This document shows positions 26,201-35,108 of a DNA stretch of 55,271 bases, in pieces. This DNA is from Comamonadaceae bacterium (GTDB lineage Bacteria; Pseudomonadota; Gammaproteobacteria; Burkholderiales; Burkholderiaceae_C): positions 1-55,271 of the forward strand of contig CANKBG010000017.1 of assembly GCA_947479935.1 (NCBI GenBank), read 5' to 3'. Position 1 is the stretch's first letter. Each line of letters opens with the position of its first letter. The translations under genes were made by a program, and so were the position numbers. Under the pieces are notes generated by a model, which had not been told where the DNA came from, ran no database searches, and saw only the letters and a program-made list of their open reading frames with translations.

Positions 26201-28606
26201 TCAGGCAAGAGATCTTTTGTTGCGCTCAATGGCGTGCCATACCTTCATTGGAGAATAGGGCATCTCCACACCGTAGACGCCAACTCTGCCTAGTGCATCA
26301 ATCATGGCACTGGTGATGGCGGCAGGTGCACCAATCGTGCCTGACTCGCCACAACCCTTAACTCCCGATGGATTATGCGTGCACGGTTGGGTCTCGTCTG
26401 TTTCTGTGAGGAAGTTAGGGAGAACATCTGCGCGTGGTATCGCGTAATCCATGAACGAGCCTGTCAATATTTGACCGCTGTCTGGGTCGTACGCTGCAGC
26501 TTCAAATAATGCCTGACCGATACCCTGCGCAATACCGCCGTGCGCCTGCCCCTCAACCACCATCGGATTGATCACCGTCCCCACGTCGTCAATCGCGATA
26601 TAGGCCAGCACTCGCGTGACGCCCGTGTTGGGATCGATCTCGACTTCGCAGGTTTGCGCTCCATTTGACCAAGTCAAGCTGACTGGATCAAAAAACGCTG
26701 TTTCATGCAATACAGGCTCCATCCCAGGTGGCAAGGTATGGGCGTAAGTTGCAACACGTGCAACTTCATTCCAACTGACTTTTTTGCCATGTCCGGTAAC
26801 AAATTCTCCGATGCCCATGTGCACAGAATATTCGACTTCGTCTTCACTGACAGCCAACATGTGTGCAGCAATTTTTTTGGCTTTGACCAATATCTTATCT
26901 GCGGCCTTGATGATGGCCGAGCCAGCAATCACCATTGAGCGCGACCCGAACGTTCCTGTGCCGTAAGGAACCCGACCTGTATCCCCTTCGACCAGTTCAA
27001 TTGTGGACAACGGTACGCCAAGTTTGGATGCGAGAAGTTGTGGAAAAGTCGTAGCGTGAGCTTGCCCGTGACTGTGGGTGCCGCAAAGAATACAAATGCT
27101 GCCGTCAGCGGCAACCCGAATTTCAGCCGAATCAAAAAAACCTGCCCGAGCCCCAAATGAGCCTGCATATCGGGACGGTGCCACGCCGGAACTTTCGAGG
27201 AAATAGCAAATGCCAAATCCGCGAAGCAGACCCTTGGATTCGGAAGCCGCTCGCCTTGCTGGAAATCCGGCAAAGTCGGCGAGTACCAAAGCCCGCTCAA
27301 AGATGCGAGAAAAGTCACCGCAGTCATACACAGGCCCTAGTGGCGTGGTGTAAGGCATCTCGGATGTGCGAATAAAATTTTTCCTTCTCAGATCAAAGCG
27401 ATCTATCCCCGTTTGAATCGCAGCCTCTTCAATCAATCTTTCCAGCACAAAACAGGCTTCAGGACGGCCCGCACCTCGATAAGCATCTGTCGGCACTGTG
27501 TTGGTAAACATCGCGTCAACTTCGGCAAAAATAGCGGGGATTTTGTAAGGGCCTGACAGTACTGCGGTGTAAACCGTCGTTGGAACTGCGGCGCCGACAG
27601 TAGACACATAGGCGCCAAGGGCTGCATAGGTCTTGACTCGGACAGCAAGAATATGCCCCTCTGCGTCGAGCGCCATTTCAGCATGCGTGTCGTGATCCCT
27701 GGCTTGGTAATCGCTTACAAAAGCCTCACTGCGTGTGGACACCCACTTCAGCGAACGATTGATCTTGCGAGCGGCCCAAGCCAAAATGGTTTCTTCAGGG
27801 TAGAGCTTTCCCTTGGTACCAAAGCCACCGCCAACGTCTGGCGCGATCACCCGGATAGCACTTTCGGGAAGTGCAAGCTGTTCGGACACCAACTTGCGAA
27901 TATGGTGAGGTACCTGCGTCGCAGACCACAGGGTCAGCGCATGACCATCCATACCCAGAGATGGTGAGGGTTGAGCAATCACAGCACGCGGTTCTAATGC
28001 AGCGCAAATGATTCGGTGGTTAATGATGTCGACCGAAATGCGATGCGTCGCTTTTGCAAATGCAGCATCCACTGGGCTTTTCGCGCCACGTTGAAAGCGC
28101 AAAACAAGGTTCCCGGGCGCCTCGGCATGCAACTGCGGTGCGTTACTTTCAGCAGCTTTTTTAACCTCGACGACAGCTGGCAGAGGGTCGTAATCAACTT
28201 CCACTAACTCAGCCGCGTCAACCGCTGAATTAACACTGTCGGCAATCACCACGGCAACAATCTCACCGACATGGCGCACTCGATCGCAAGTCATAGACAA
28301 GCGAGGTGGCTCTTTCATTTGCGAACCTTCGACACCTGGGATGAGCCATAGGGGGGTCATTTTTCCTACCCCATCCTTCCGCATATCGGCGCCTGTAAAT
28401 ACTGCGCAAACGCCAGGTGCAGATCGAGCATTGGCAACTTGCACGCTCTTGATCACGGCATGGGCGTGAGGTGAACGAACGAAGGCGCAAAACTTCATAC
28501 CCTCTAAAAAAATATCCGCAACAAATTGCCCATGACCTGTCAGCAACTGCTGATCTTCACGGCGAAGAACTGCTTTTCCAATGCCTTCTGGATGCATAAC
28601 TGTCAC
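26201..28606 (-). CDS. Molybdenum hydroxylase large subunit (xanthine dehydrogenase/CoxL family)
   Basis: This 801-residue subunit binds the Mo-molybdopterin cytosine dinucleotide cofactor. It has the N-terminal a/b hammerhead domain (about 20-135), GGGFGTKG near 259-266, AYRGAGRPE at 375-383 and the catalytic Glu754 in GCGESGTIGAP. The active-site loop is AYRGAGR and not the AYxCSFR of true CO dehydrogenase, so CO oxidation is unlikely; hydroxylation of an N-heterocycle, aldehyde or similar substrate is more likely. Its small and medium subunits are not adjacent but on the opposite strand at 31453 and 31960, beyond an ABC transporter. It heads a minus-strand unit with PrpD-like, Bug and cupin genes. 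Confidence 0.9.
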   Translation of the reverse strand: MTVMHPEGIGKAVLRREDQQLLTGHGQFVADIFLEGMKFCAFVRSPHAHAVIKSVQVANARSAPGVCAVFTGADMRKDGVGKMTPLWLIPGVEGSQMKEPPRLSMTCDRVRHVGEIVAVVIADSVNSAVDAAELVEVDYDPLPAVVEVKKAAESNAPQLHAEAPGNLVLRFQRGAKSPVDAAFAKATHRISVDIINHRIICAALEPRAVIAQPSPSLGMDGHALTLWSATQVPHHIRKLVSEQLALPESAIRVIAPDVGGGFGTKGKLYPEETILAWAARKINRSLKWVSTRSEAFVSDYQARDHDTHAEMALDAEGHILAVRVKTYAALGAYVSTVGAAVPTTVYTAVLSGPYKIPAIFAEVDAMFTNTVPTDAYRGAGRPEACFVLERLIEEAAIQTGIDRFDLRRKNFIRTSEMPYTTPLGPVYDCGDFSRIFERALVLADFAGFPARRAASESKGLLRGFGICYFLESSGVAPSRYAGSFGARAGFFDSAEIRVAADGSICILCGTHSHGQAHATTFPQLLASKLGVPLSTIELVEGDTGRVPYGTGTFGSRSMVIAGSAIIKAADKILVKAKKIAAHMLAVSEDEVEYSVHMGIGEFVTGHGKKVSWNEVARVATYAHTLPPGMEPVLHETAFFDPVSLTWSNGAQTCEVEIDPNTGVTRVLAYIAIDDVGTVINPMVVEGQAHGGIAQGIGQALFEAAAYDPDSGQILTGSFMDYAIPRADVLPNFLTETDETQPCTHNPSGVKGCGESGTIGAPAAITSAMIDALGRVGVYGVEMPYSPMKVWHAIERNKRSLA

Positions 28607-28889
28607 CTTGGTTTTAGAAAATATAAACGACTGATCAAAATTCTATTTTTTATTAATTTCATAAAACTCTTTTGTCATAACACAACGGAAAAAATATTGA
28701 GATTACACCAATGAACAATTAGTTCAAATGAATCAGGGAAACCCCTAGTGAGTTTAGGACTTCAAGTAAGTGATGATCAATTGAATAAAAAAAATAGTTC
28801 TTTGCTTGATCGATGCAGGGTAATCAAGCAGAATCGATTGTTGATCGTTTAGTCCTTAGAATCATGATTCCACAGAAAGAGAGCGCGAT
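28607..28889. promoter_or_regulatory. Divergent control region with a 12-bp palindrome
   Basis: This 283-base AT-rich gap separates the Mo-hydroxylase large subunit (minus) from the ABC transporter and small/medium subunits (plus), so it must hold both promoters. A perfect 12-bp palindrome GAATCATGATTC lies at 28859-28870, ending 19 bases before the plus-strand start and just ahead of the AGAAAGAGAG ribosome-binding region. A second inverted repeat, GAAC-5-GTTC, lies near 28713-28725. I see no convincing -35/-10 pair and no small ORF. Confidence 0.4.
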
Positions 28890-29858
28890 ATGCTGACAAT
28901 TAAAAAAACCCTTGCCACTGGCGTGATGGTTCTTTCGTCATTGCTTGGTGCAAATGCATTTGCGCAAGACAAGATCAAAATGGGCTTGTTCATTTCCTCA
29001 TCTGCAATGCCCTATTTCATCGCCAAGGAACGCGGCTACTTTGCGGCAGAGAATCTTGATGTCGAAGGCATTCCTCTGGCAACTCACCCGCTGATTATTC
29101 AAGGTTTGGTTAAAGGCGATTTGGACGCAGCTTCAAATCTGCTTTCCCTAGAAGGCGCAAATATCAATGCACTTCGCCCGAACACCCTAAAATACTTTTC
29201 AATTAATTGTCAAAATAAAAAATACCAAGTGGAGGCATTTGTCGTCCCAGCCAACAGTCCAATCAATTCTTTAAAAGAACTGAAAGGTAAGCGCATCATG
29301 TCCGCACCTGGGCCTGGCAACCTCTTTGTTGCCAAAGGTGTTTTGAAAGCGGTCGGCCTAGACGAAAAAGACTACCAGATGCAAGAACAGCAAATGAGTG
29401 TTCATGTGGGCGCTATGCAGGCCAACCAGTTTGATGCGGCCTACACGGTGGAGCCCTTGGTGACGATCATGACCGCACAGGGAATCGCAAAAAGACTTGA
29501 AACCGGTGTGATTGCGACCCATATGTTAGGCCGTGATGATGCCTGCGCCGTGCTTGCTGGCGGCGTGATGAGCAACAAATTCATGGACGAGCGTCCTCAG
29601 GTTGCAGAACGTCTGGCCCGTGCATGGGCTCGTGCACTGAAAGATGGCAACACTGATCCAAAAGCACGAGAACTGCTTGTCAAACACATGAACACGGCGG
29701 CAGCTATTGCGCCCATTGTTCCTCTTTCTTACTACAACATGGTCAAAGACCTCAAGCCAGAAGAAGTCTCTGATTTCCAAAAACTGGTTGACCAGGGTGT
29801 TGCTTATGGACTTGTCAAACAAAAAATTGACGTTAAGTCCATGCTGAAATCTTATTGA
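28890..29858 (+). CDS. ABC transporter binding protein, NMT1/THI5 (NitT/TauT) type
   Basis: This 322-residue periplasmic protein has a signal peptide (cut near residue 25, NAFAQ). The NMT1-like features are IKMGLFISSSAMPYFIAKERGYFAAENLDVE near 29-59 (given by position), a GDLDAASNLLSLEGAN loop, LKGKRIMSAPGPGN and QFDAAYTVEP. Such proteins bind small organic solutes such as pyrimidine precursors, sulfonates, or aromatic or N-containing compounds. Permease and ATPase genes follow directly, and the Mo-hydroxylase FAD and Fe-S subunits come next, so the bound solute is probably the hydroxylase substrate. Confidence 0.9.
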   Translation: MLTIKKTLATGVMVLSSLLGANAFAQDKIKMGLFISSSAMPYFIAKERGYFAAENLDVEGIPLATHPLIIQGLVKGDLDAASNLLSLEGANINALRPNTLKYFSINCQNKKYQVEAFVVPANSPINSLKELKGKRIMSAPGPGNLFVAKGVLKAVGLDEKDYQMQEQQMSVHVGAMQANQFDAAYTVEPLVTIMTAQGIAKRLETGVIATHMLGRDDACAVLAGGVMSNKFMDERPQVAERLARAWARALKDGNTDPKARELLVKHMNTAAAIAPIVPLSYYNMVKDLKPEEVSDFQKLVDQGVAYGLVKQKIDVKSMLKSY

Positions 29859-29868
29859 ACGCAACTTC

Positions 29869-30633
29869 ATGGCTGGCAGGAATTACGTCAACTTTTTAAC
29901 ACCGGCCTACGGCGCTATTGCATTTATCTTCGCATGGTGGCTAATCGCGTTTTTGCAATTGGTCGATCCCGTATTACTTCCTTCACCCCAAGATTCAGCG
30001 AAGGCGATTTGGGTTGGCTTTTTTCAAGGCAACCTGTTCTCTGACCTGAGGGTGACAGTTGTTAGGACACTTGCCGCCTTCACCCTTGCCACCTTGGTCT
30101 GTGTGCCCTTAGGTCTGGTTCTGGGCTCATCTGTGCAGCTTTATCGATCACTAGAGTTTGTGATCGATTTTTTCCGCTCTACCCCAGCTTCCGCTTTATT
30201 TCCTCTGTTCTTGGTCATTCTCGGCGTTGGTGAGAGTACAAAAATAGCAGTTGCCGCATTTGGGGCAGGACTTCTCATACTTTTCAATACGGCTTACGGC
30301 GTGATGAACGCTCGAAAAGTGAGGCAGGCAGCAGCCTATGTCATGGGCGCCTCTAAGTCGCGAGTTCTCATCGGTGTGACCTTGCTAGAGTCTTTGCCGC
30401 AGACATTCATCGGTATGCGTTCAGGCGTATCTTTCGCCTTGGTCATTGTGATCGTGGCGGAAATGTTCATTGGATCTACGGATGGGCTAGGTCAAAGGGT
30501 CATCAATGCTCAGATGATTTTCAATATGCCCGAAATGTACGCCACCATATTCACCGCTGGTGTTCTTGGCTACAGTCTCAATTTGTTTTTCATCCTGATT
30601 GAAAGACATTTTGTTCACTGGGGCGGCAAATGA
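29869..30633 (+). CDS. ABC transporter permease, NitT/TauT type
   Basis: This 254-residue inner membrane protein has about six helices. The binding-protein-dependent transport signature (EAA loop) lies near 155-175 with AAAYVMGASKSRVLIGVTLLES, and the C-terminal part has NAQMIFNMPEMYATI before the last helix. It starts 10 bases after the binding-protein stop and overlaps the ATPase by four bases (ATGA), so all three are coupled. It forms the membrane channel of the transporter. Confidence 0.9.
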   Translation: MAGRNYVNFLTPAYGAIAFIFAWWLIAFLQLVDPVLLPSPQDSAKAIWVGFFQGNLFSDLRVTVVRTLAAFTLATLVCVPLGLVLGSSVQLYRSLEFVIDFFRSTPASALFPLFLVILGVGESTKIAVAAFGAGLLILFNTAYGVMNARKVRQAAAYVMGASKSRVLIGVTLLESLPQTFIGMRSGVSFALVIVIVAEMFIGSTDGLGQRVINAQMIFNMPEMYATIFTAGVLGYSLNLFFILIERHFVHWGGK

Positions 30634-31403
30634 ACACGACCCACATCACCATCAGAGGTTTGACCAAGAGTTTTGCAGGTCAGCCCCTGTATTCAGGATT
30701 CGATCTGAATTTTCCCAGAAGCAGAATCACCTCTGTCTTTGGGCCTAATGGCTGCGGCAAGTCGACACTGATCAACATGATTGCAGGCTTAATGCCGATT
30801 GATGCAGGAGAAATACTTTTCGATGGCAAGCAACTGCACGAAACGGTCATCGGGTATGTTTTTCAAAATTACCGCGATGCCCTTTTCCCTTGGAAAAAAT
30901 CAATCGATAACATTAAATACCCACTCCAGATCGCTGGCAAGTCACCAGCGGAATGCGAGGCTCGCACGCAGGAGTTGATTCAGTCTTTCGATGTCAGATT
31001 CGATCTGAATCGCTATCCCTATGAATTGTCTGGCGGACAGCAACAACTGATTTCCATCATGCGCGCTTTAGCCACGCAACCCGAAGTCTTATTTCTTGAT
31101 GAACCCTTCTCAGCGCTGGATTATGAGATGACGCTGTTTATGCGCGATAAGCTTCAAGCCATTTTTCAAGCGACTAAAACAACCATGATCGTTGTCTCGC
31201 ATGATCTGGACGAGGCTGTGTATTTAGCGGACGAAGTTCTGATGCTGACCAGGCGGCCAACCAAAATAGCCGAAGTTGTAGAATTCACAGCGGCCCGACC
31301 AAGGTCCCCTGGCACGCTCACATCACAAGACTTCATTAACGCAAAGTCCCGCTGCCTTGATGTGTTTCAGCGGGAAGTGCGAACCAAGGAGTTGTCAAAA
31401 TGA
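30630..31403 (+). CDS. ABC transporter ATPase, NitT/TauT type
   Basis: This 257-residue ATPase has Walker A GPNGCGKST near 38-46, the Q-loop in VFQNYRDALFPW, the signature LSGGQQQL near 132-139, Walker B VLFLDEPFSALD near 151-162 and the switch His in VVSHDLDEA. The FPWK segment after the Q-loop is usual for the NitT/TauT/SsuB group. It powers the transporter encoded just upstream and ends 49 bases before the [2Fe-2S] subunit gene, in what appears to be one transcript. Confidence 0.92.
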   Translation: MNTTHITIRGLTKSFAGQPLYSGFDLNFPRSRITSVFGPNGCGKSTLINMIAGLMPIDAGEILFDGKQLHETVIGYVFQNYRDALFPWKKSIDNIKYPLQIAGKSPAECEARTQELIQSFDVRFDLNRYPYELSGGQQQLISIMRALATQPEVLFLDEPFSALDYEMTLFMRDKLQAIFQATKTTMIVVSHDLDEAVYLADEVLMLTRRPTKIAEVVEFTAARPRSPGTLTSQDFINAKSRCLDVFQREVRTKELSK

Positions 31404-31452
31404 TCGCAGGAGAATCCATCTCTAATTCAATGATTTGTCAGTGGAGATGCAG

Positions 31453-31932
31453 ATGACCGTGACTGTTTCGATGACCCTTAATGGGCAAGCGGTGGCGCAC
31501 GCCATTGAAGAGCGAACTCTTCTGGTGACATACATCAGAGATCTTTGCCGATTGACGGGTACCCACATCGGATGTGACACCTCACAGTGTGGCGCTTGCA
31601 CGGTTCACCTTGACGGTAAAGCCGTGAAGAGTTGCAACGTTCTGGCGCTGCAGGCAGAAGGGGCCCATGTGACCACGATCGAAGGCCTGGTTTCAAGTGA
31701 CGGAACGCTGCACCCCATGCAAGAGGCTTTCAAGACACATCATGGCCTGCAGTGCGGGTATTGCACGCCTGGCATGGTCATGAGTGCAGTTCATTTACTC
31801 AAGATCATCGAACAACCTACCGAAGAGCAAATTCGCGACCAGCTTGATGGTAATTTGTGCCGCTGTACGGGCTACCACAACATCATCAAGGCGGTCAAAG
31901 AAGCGTCCAAAATCATGGCCAAACAGGCTTGA
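31453..31932 (+). CDS. Molybdenum hydroxylase small [2Fe-2S] subunit
   Basis: The ATG at 31453 is chosen because GGAG lies six bases upstream; an in-frame TTG at 31435 has no such site. The 159-residue product has two domains: a plant-type ferredoxin domain with GCDTSQCGACTVHLDG near 38-53 and a helical [2Fe-2S] domain with CGYCTPGM near 97-104 and CRCTGYHNI near 134-142. It relays electrons from the Mo centre to FAD. Its catalytic partner is at 26201-28606 on the other strand. The FAD subunit follows. Confidence 0.92.
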   Translation: MTVTVSMTLNGQAVAHAIEERTLLVTYIRDLCRLTGTHIGCDTSQCGACTVHLDGKAVKSCNVLALQAEGAHVTTIEGLVSSDGTLHPMQEAFKTHHGLQCGYCTPGMVMSAVHLLKIIEQPTEEQIRDQLDGNLCRCTGYHNIIKAVKEASKIMAKQA

Positions 31933-31959
31933 TTGACAAAGCACGGCCTCAGTATTCCC

Positions 31960-32757
31960 ATGTATTCTTTCAAATATCAAAAACCAGTTTCGATTTCTGA
32001 TGCTCAAGCTTGCTTGGCAAAAGGCAGCGAGTCAAAATTGTTGGCGGGTGGTCAAAGCCTGACTGCCGCCATGAAGTTGCGCTTGTCCAGCCCGAAGGAG
32101 CTCATCGACTTGTCGGCCATTGCCGAACTGTCTGGCATCAAGATTGGAAATGGCGAAGTCACGATAGGCGCCATGACGCGCCATGCTGATGTAGCCTCAT
32201 CCGCATCACTGCGCACCCATATTCCAGGACTGGCCAACCTTGCGGGTGGCATAGCAGATCGAATGGTTCGCAGCATGGGCACCCTAGGTGGATCTCTCGC
32301 GAACAACGATCCCGCTGCTGACTATCCCGCTGCAACGCTGGGGCTCGGTGCATCAATCGTGACCAATGAGCGTCAGATCAAAGCCGATGATTTTTTTCTA
32401 GGCATGTTTGAAACCGCACTTCGCACCAATGAAATTATCACCAGCGTTATTTTTCCAGTTCCAACAAGATCAGCGTACGCCAAGTTCAAGCATCCAGCAT
32501 CACGCTATGCAACAGTAGGCGTTTTTGTTGCTGAATTCAATGGTGTTGTTCGCGTCGCTGTGACAGGCGCAGCCTTGGTGGTATTTAGAGTTACCGAACT
32601 TGAAAAGGTGCTGAGTCAGCGCTTTTCTTCTGAATCGATTGCGGCAATCAAGGTCGATGAAAGCGCATTGAATTCAGATCTGAATGCTGACGCTGCTTAT
32701 CGATCCCACCTGATAACTCGGATGGCGATGCAAGCTGTAGATTCGTTACAGGCTTGA
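31960..32757 (+). CDS. Molybdenum hydroxylase FAD-binding medium subunit
   Basis: The product (265 residues from ATG 31960) begins MYSFKYQKP, the usual start of CoxM-type subunits; a TTG at 31933 next to the previous stop would add nine residues, and neither start has a strong ribosome-binding site. FAD motifs LLAGGQSL near 28-35 and MGTLGGSLANNDPAADYPA near 102-120 are intact. It passes electrons from the Fe-S subunit to an acceptor. The family is often 280-290 residues, so the C-terminus is slightly short. The gene is last in its plus-strand unit and convergent with a GntR regulator. Confidence 0.88.
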   Translation: MYSFKYQKPVSISDAQACLAKGSESKLLAGGQSLTAAMKLRLSSPKELIDLSAIAELSGIKIGNGEVTIGAMTRHADVASSASLRTHIPGLANLAGGIADRMVRSMGTLGGSLANNDPAADYPAATLGLGASIVTNERQIKADDFFLGMFETALRTNEIITSVIFPVPTRSAYAKFKHPASRYATVGVFVAEFNGVVRVAVTGAALVVFRVTELEKVLSQRFSSESIAAIKVDESALNSDLNADAAYRSHLITRMAMQAVDSLQA

Positions 32758-32824
32758 AGCCTGACATCACGGCACCATCCGTCCTTTTTTCTTGCTAACG
32801 GGCAGTGGGTGTTCAGAATCAACT

Positions 32825-32841
32825 AAGGCTGTATTAGCCTT
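32825..32841. terminator. Hairpin between convergent genes
   Basis: AAGGCT and AGCCTT form a 6-bp stem with a 5-base loop in the gap between the FAD subunit and the convergent GntR gene. A second short stem, GGGTT/AACCC, covers the GntR stop. Neither has a clear U-run, so factor-independent termination is only possible. Confidence 0.3.
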
Positions 32842-32865
32842 CATCGATTCACTCTCAGGGTTGAG

Positions 32866-33528
32866 TTAACCCGCCAACAACTCTCGCGGCAAACTCATGA
32901 TGAAATCATTCAGCGTTTTAGAGTCACGTCCAGGGCGCATGTGATCGGTCATACACAAGGATGCAGCCTCAGGGTCTCGTTTTTCTAAAGCACTGACTAT
33001 TTTTTCATGCTGATCGTATGAAGATTTGATGCGTCCCAAGGCGCCAAATGCATGGCGTCGATAGACCCCTGTGCGAGAACGTATGCGCAAAACTTCTTGA
33101 CGCAAAAAGGGGTTGCGGGCAGCTTCATAAATGATTTCATGAAATTTCAAGTTGGCTTTTTGCCAACCATCCATGTCTTCTTTATCCGCGATTTTTTTGC
33201 TACTACGATGCAACTTCACCAAAGCCTTGGTGTCGTCGTTTGTCATGCGCTCACAGGCCAGACGCACTGCGATGCCTTCAAGCTCAGCCAGAAGCTCCCA
33301 CAAAGAAAGCAACTGTTGCAAATTCATTTTGGCCACCATAGAGCCGCCACGGGGCGTACTGCTCAGAATGCCTTGGGCTTGAAGCTGAAGCAAGGCTTCT
33401 CGAACTGGCGTGCGCGAAACCTTGTAATGGTGGGCCAAGGCGACATCGTCTATGGCGTCACCCGGCAACAGCTCGCCCGATGCGATGGCAGATTCGATGC
33501 GCAATCTAATTTGATCGCTGACTTTCAT
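32866..33528 (-). CDS. GntR-family regulator with FCD ligand domain
   Basis: The start at ATG 33528 (220 residues) has GAGG six bases upstream; a TTG four codons earlier would overlap that site. The N-terminal winged helix (about 1-70) has SDQIRLRIESAIASGELLPG and YKVSRTPVREALLQLQAQGIL, and the helical FCD domain (about 80-210) has the usual scattered His/Asp/Arg metal-binding pattern. FadR/VanR-like members repress catabolic operons until a carboxylate ligand binds. It is divergent from the amidase operon that starts 103 bases away, which is its most likely target. Confidence 0.9.
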   Translation of the reverse strand: MKVSDQIRLRIESAIASGELLPGDAIDDVALAHHYKVSRTPVREALLQLQAQGILSSTPRGGSMVAKMNLQQLLSLWELLAELEGIAVRLACERMTNDDTKALVKLHRSSKKIADKEDMDGWQKANLKFHEIIYEAARNPFLRQEVLRIRSRTGVYRRHAFGALGRIKSSYDQHEKIVSALEKRDPEAASLCMTDHMRPGRDSKTLNDFIMSLPRELLAG

Positions 33529-33630
33529 CATATCCCTCAAAAAAATGTGAGTGTTTTATTTGATCCGAAAAATATGAAAATCGGTTATAAATATACACAA
33601 TCTGATCAAAAACATTCTAAGCATAGCCTC

Positions 33631-33834
33631 ATGCCAACCGATTTTGAACAATTGACAGCATTCATACCATTGGCCAAGCTGGCCTTTGCTGAACAAGCAT
33701 ATGAGCCAACCGAGGCTGATGTCATGGGAGCGGCCAAAAACTTGGCGCGTCTTCAAACACCAACAACCGCCTTTGCTGAGCTCAACCACACTTTGAGCTT
33801 CGACGAATTACTGAATAAATTGGCCCATGTTTGA
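33631..33834 (+). CDS. AtzG-like (GatC-like) small amidase partner
   Basis: This 67-residue ORF begins at ATG 33631 and ends eight bases inside the amidase gene. It is too short and embedded to be obvious but is supported by that overlap and by its sequence: FIPLAKLAFAEQAYEP is followed by a leucine-rich helix and a short tail. The pattern is that of DUF4089/AtzG proteins, which wrap around an AtzE-type amidase and complete it in cyanuric-acid (1-carboxybiuret) breakdown, much as GatC does for GatA. It should bind the amidase encoded next. Confidence 0.7.
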   Translation: MPTDFEQLTAFIPLAKLAFAEQAYEPTEADVMGAAKNLARLQTPTTAFAELNHTLSFDELLNKLAHV

Positions 33835-35104
33835 TCTGCCTGCCCGAATGACACAGCTACAAGCCAACATCCGTGCGGGTGAGGTCTCAGCCCAAGACGC
33901 CTTGTTGGCCCAAGCCAAGCGAGGTCGAAGTTTGAATACAAAGTTTCCTTGTGTGGTTGAAGAACTTTCAATTGCTTCGCCCAATGTCGGGCCTCTGACT
34001 GGTATCGCATTGGCGCACAAAGATATTTTTCAACTAAATGACCGCATGCCTGGCTGTGGTGTTGGCTTGGGCCGCGTGAAGTCAGGCCTTGGTCCAGCCG
34101 CAGCCATTTCTTCTTTGAAGAAGGCAGGTGCCACTCAATGGGCTGCACTGGTGATGGCACCCCATGCGTGTGGTGCAACATCGCAAAATACACACTTTTC
34201 CCGATGCATCAATCCAACGGATGAAGACGCCGCAGTAGGCGGCTCATCTAGCGGATCTGCCGTGGCGGTGGCTGCTGGGATGAGCTACGCTGCGTTAGGC
34301 ACAGACACCGCAGGCTCGGTCCGTATTCCCGCAGCAACTTGCGGCTTGATAGGACTCAAAACCACGCACGGCGCGATCAGCAATGAGGGCTGCGCCCCCT
34401 TGGCACCTTCACTCGACAGCGTGGGTATTTTGAGTCGATACCCACAAGACGCCCGAGAAATTTGGTCTGCTTTGTGCCCGCAAATACCGCGACATGCCAA
34501 GCTGTCTATGACAAGTAAGCTGTGGTTGCCAGAAAGAGGCGTGTCAGCCAAGGTGGCCCAAGCCATCCGCACTTGGATCTCTCAGCTCGGCGCCCAAGTC
34601 ATTGACATCAATATGGGCAAGGCGTTTGATGTGCTCGACAGGCATGCTCAACGCGTGTTATTTTATGAAACTTCTCGCACCCACCATGCCGCATTGAAAG
34701 AAGGCGCTGCCGAACCAGGTGTTCAATCGATCGGTCTCATGGGTCTGGGTCTACCGCAGAGTTGGTACCACGAGTCGATTCACTCTCGGCCTTTTCTCCT
34801 GCAAGAGTTTGTTAAAGACCATTTCAGTGAAGCTGATTTTTTGATTGTGCCGTCATTAGCAGGCACTGTGCCCGATTGGCAAAACGTGGAAATCGGTCAT
34901 CCCTCTTTTGATCGTGCGGCGTTGTTTGCAATGCACCGCTACATGGGTTTTGTGAATTATCTTGGCTTGCCATCCCTTAACTTGCCTATCGGTCGCGATG
35001 AGCGTGGACGCGCCATCTGTGTGCAAGTCATCGCCAGACCCTATGCAGAGCACCAGCTGCTCAATTTTGCCGAGCAATCCCCTTTTACTTTTTGGAACCT
35101 CTGA
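33827..35104 (+). CDS. Amidase signature-family hydrolase (AtzE-like)
   Basis: This 425-residue enzyme has the Ser-cisSer-Lys triad of the amidase signature family: Lys65 (ALAHKDIF), Ser140 in VGGSSSGSAV and nucleophile Ser164 in TDTAGSVRIPAA. The family hydrolyses amides, ureido acids or carboxybiuret-like compounds. A small AtzG-like protein overlaps its start by eight bases, as in atzG-atzE, so a heteromeric amidase is likely. It is the second gene of a long catabolic operon and is followed four bases later by a CoA-transferase. The substrate is not known; linear amide products of ring opening are an attractive guess. Confidence 0.87.
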   Translation: MFDLPARMTQLQANIRAGEVSAQDALLAQAKRGRSLNTKFPCVVEELSIASPNVGPLTGIALAHKDIFQLNDRMPGCGVGLGRVKSGLGPAAAISSLKKAGATQWAALVMAPHACGATSQNTHFSRCINPTDEDAAVGGSSSGSAVAVAAGMSYAALGTDTAGSVRIPAATCGLIGLKTTHGAISNEGCAPLAPSLDSVGILSRYPQDAREIWSALCPQIPRHAKLSMTSKLWLPERGVSAKVAQAIRTWISQLGAQVIDINMGKAFDVLDRHAQRVLFYETSRTHHAALKEGAAEPGVQSIGLMGLGLPQSWYHESIHSRPFLLQEFVKDHFSEADFLIVPSLAGTVPDWQNVEIGHPSFDRAALFAMHRYMGFVNYLGLPSLNLPIGRDERGRAICVQVIARPYAEHQLLNFAEQSPFTFWNL

Positions 35105-35108
35105 ACAC

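Noticed and set aside
26201..28606. Carbon monoxide dehydrogenase
   Set aside because: The CoxL-like fold is present but the loop is AYRGAGR, not the AYxCSFR of CO-oxidising enzymes, and accessory cox genes are absent.
33558..33610. Inverted pair TTTGATC / GATCAAA around the GntR-amidase gap
   Set aside because: Arms are 7 bp with a 39-base gap in AT-rich DNA; this could easily be chance.
33052..33834. Long plus-strand frame through the GntR gene
   Set aside because: Its first 190 codons are antisense to the clear GntR regulator; only the last 67 codons (from 33631) form a credible gene.
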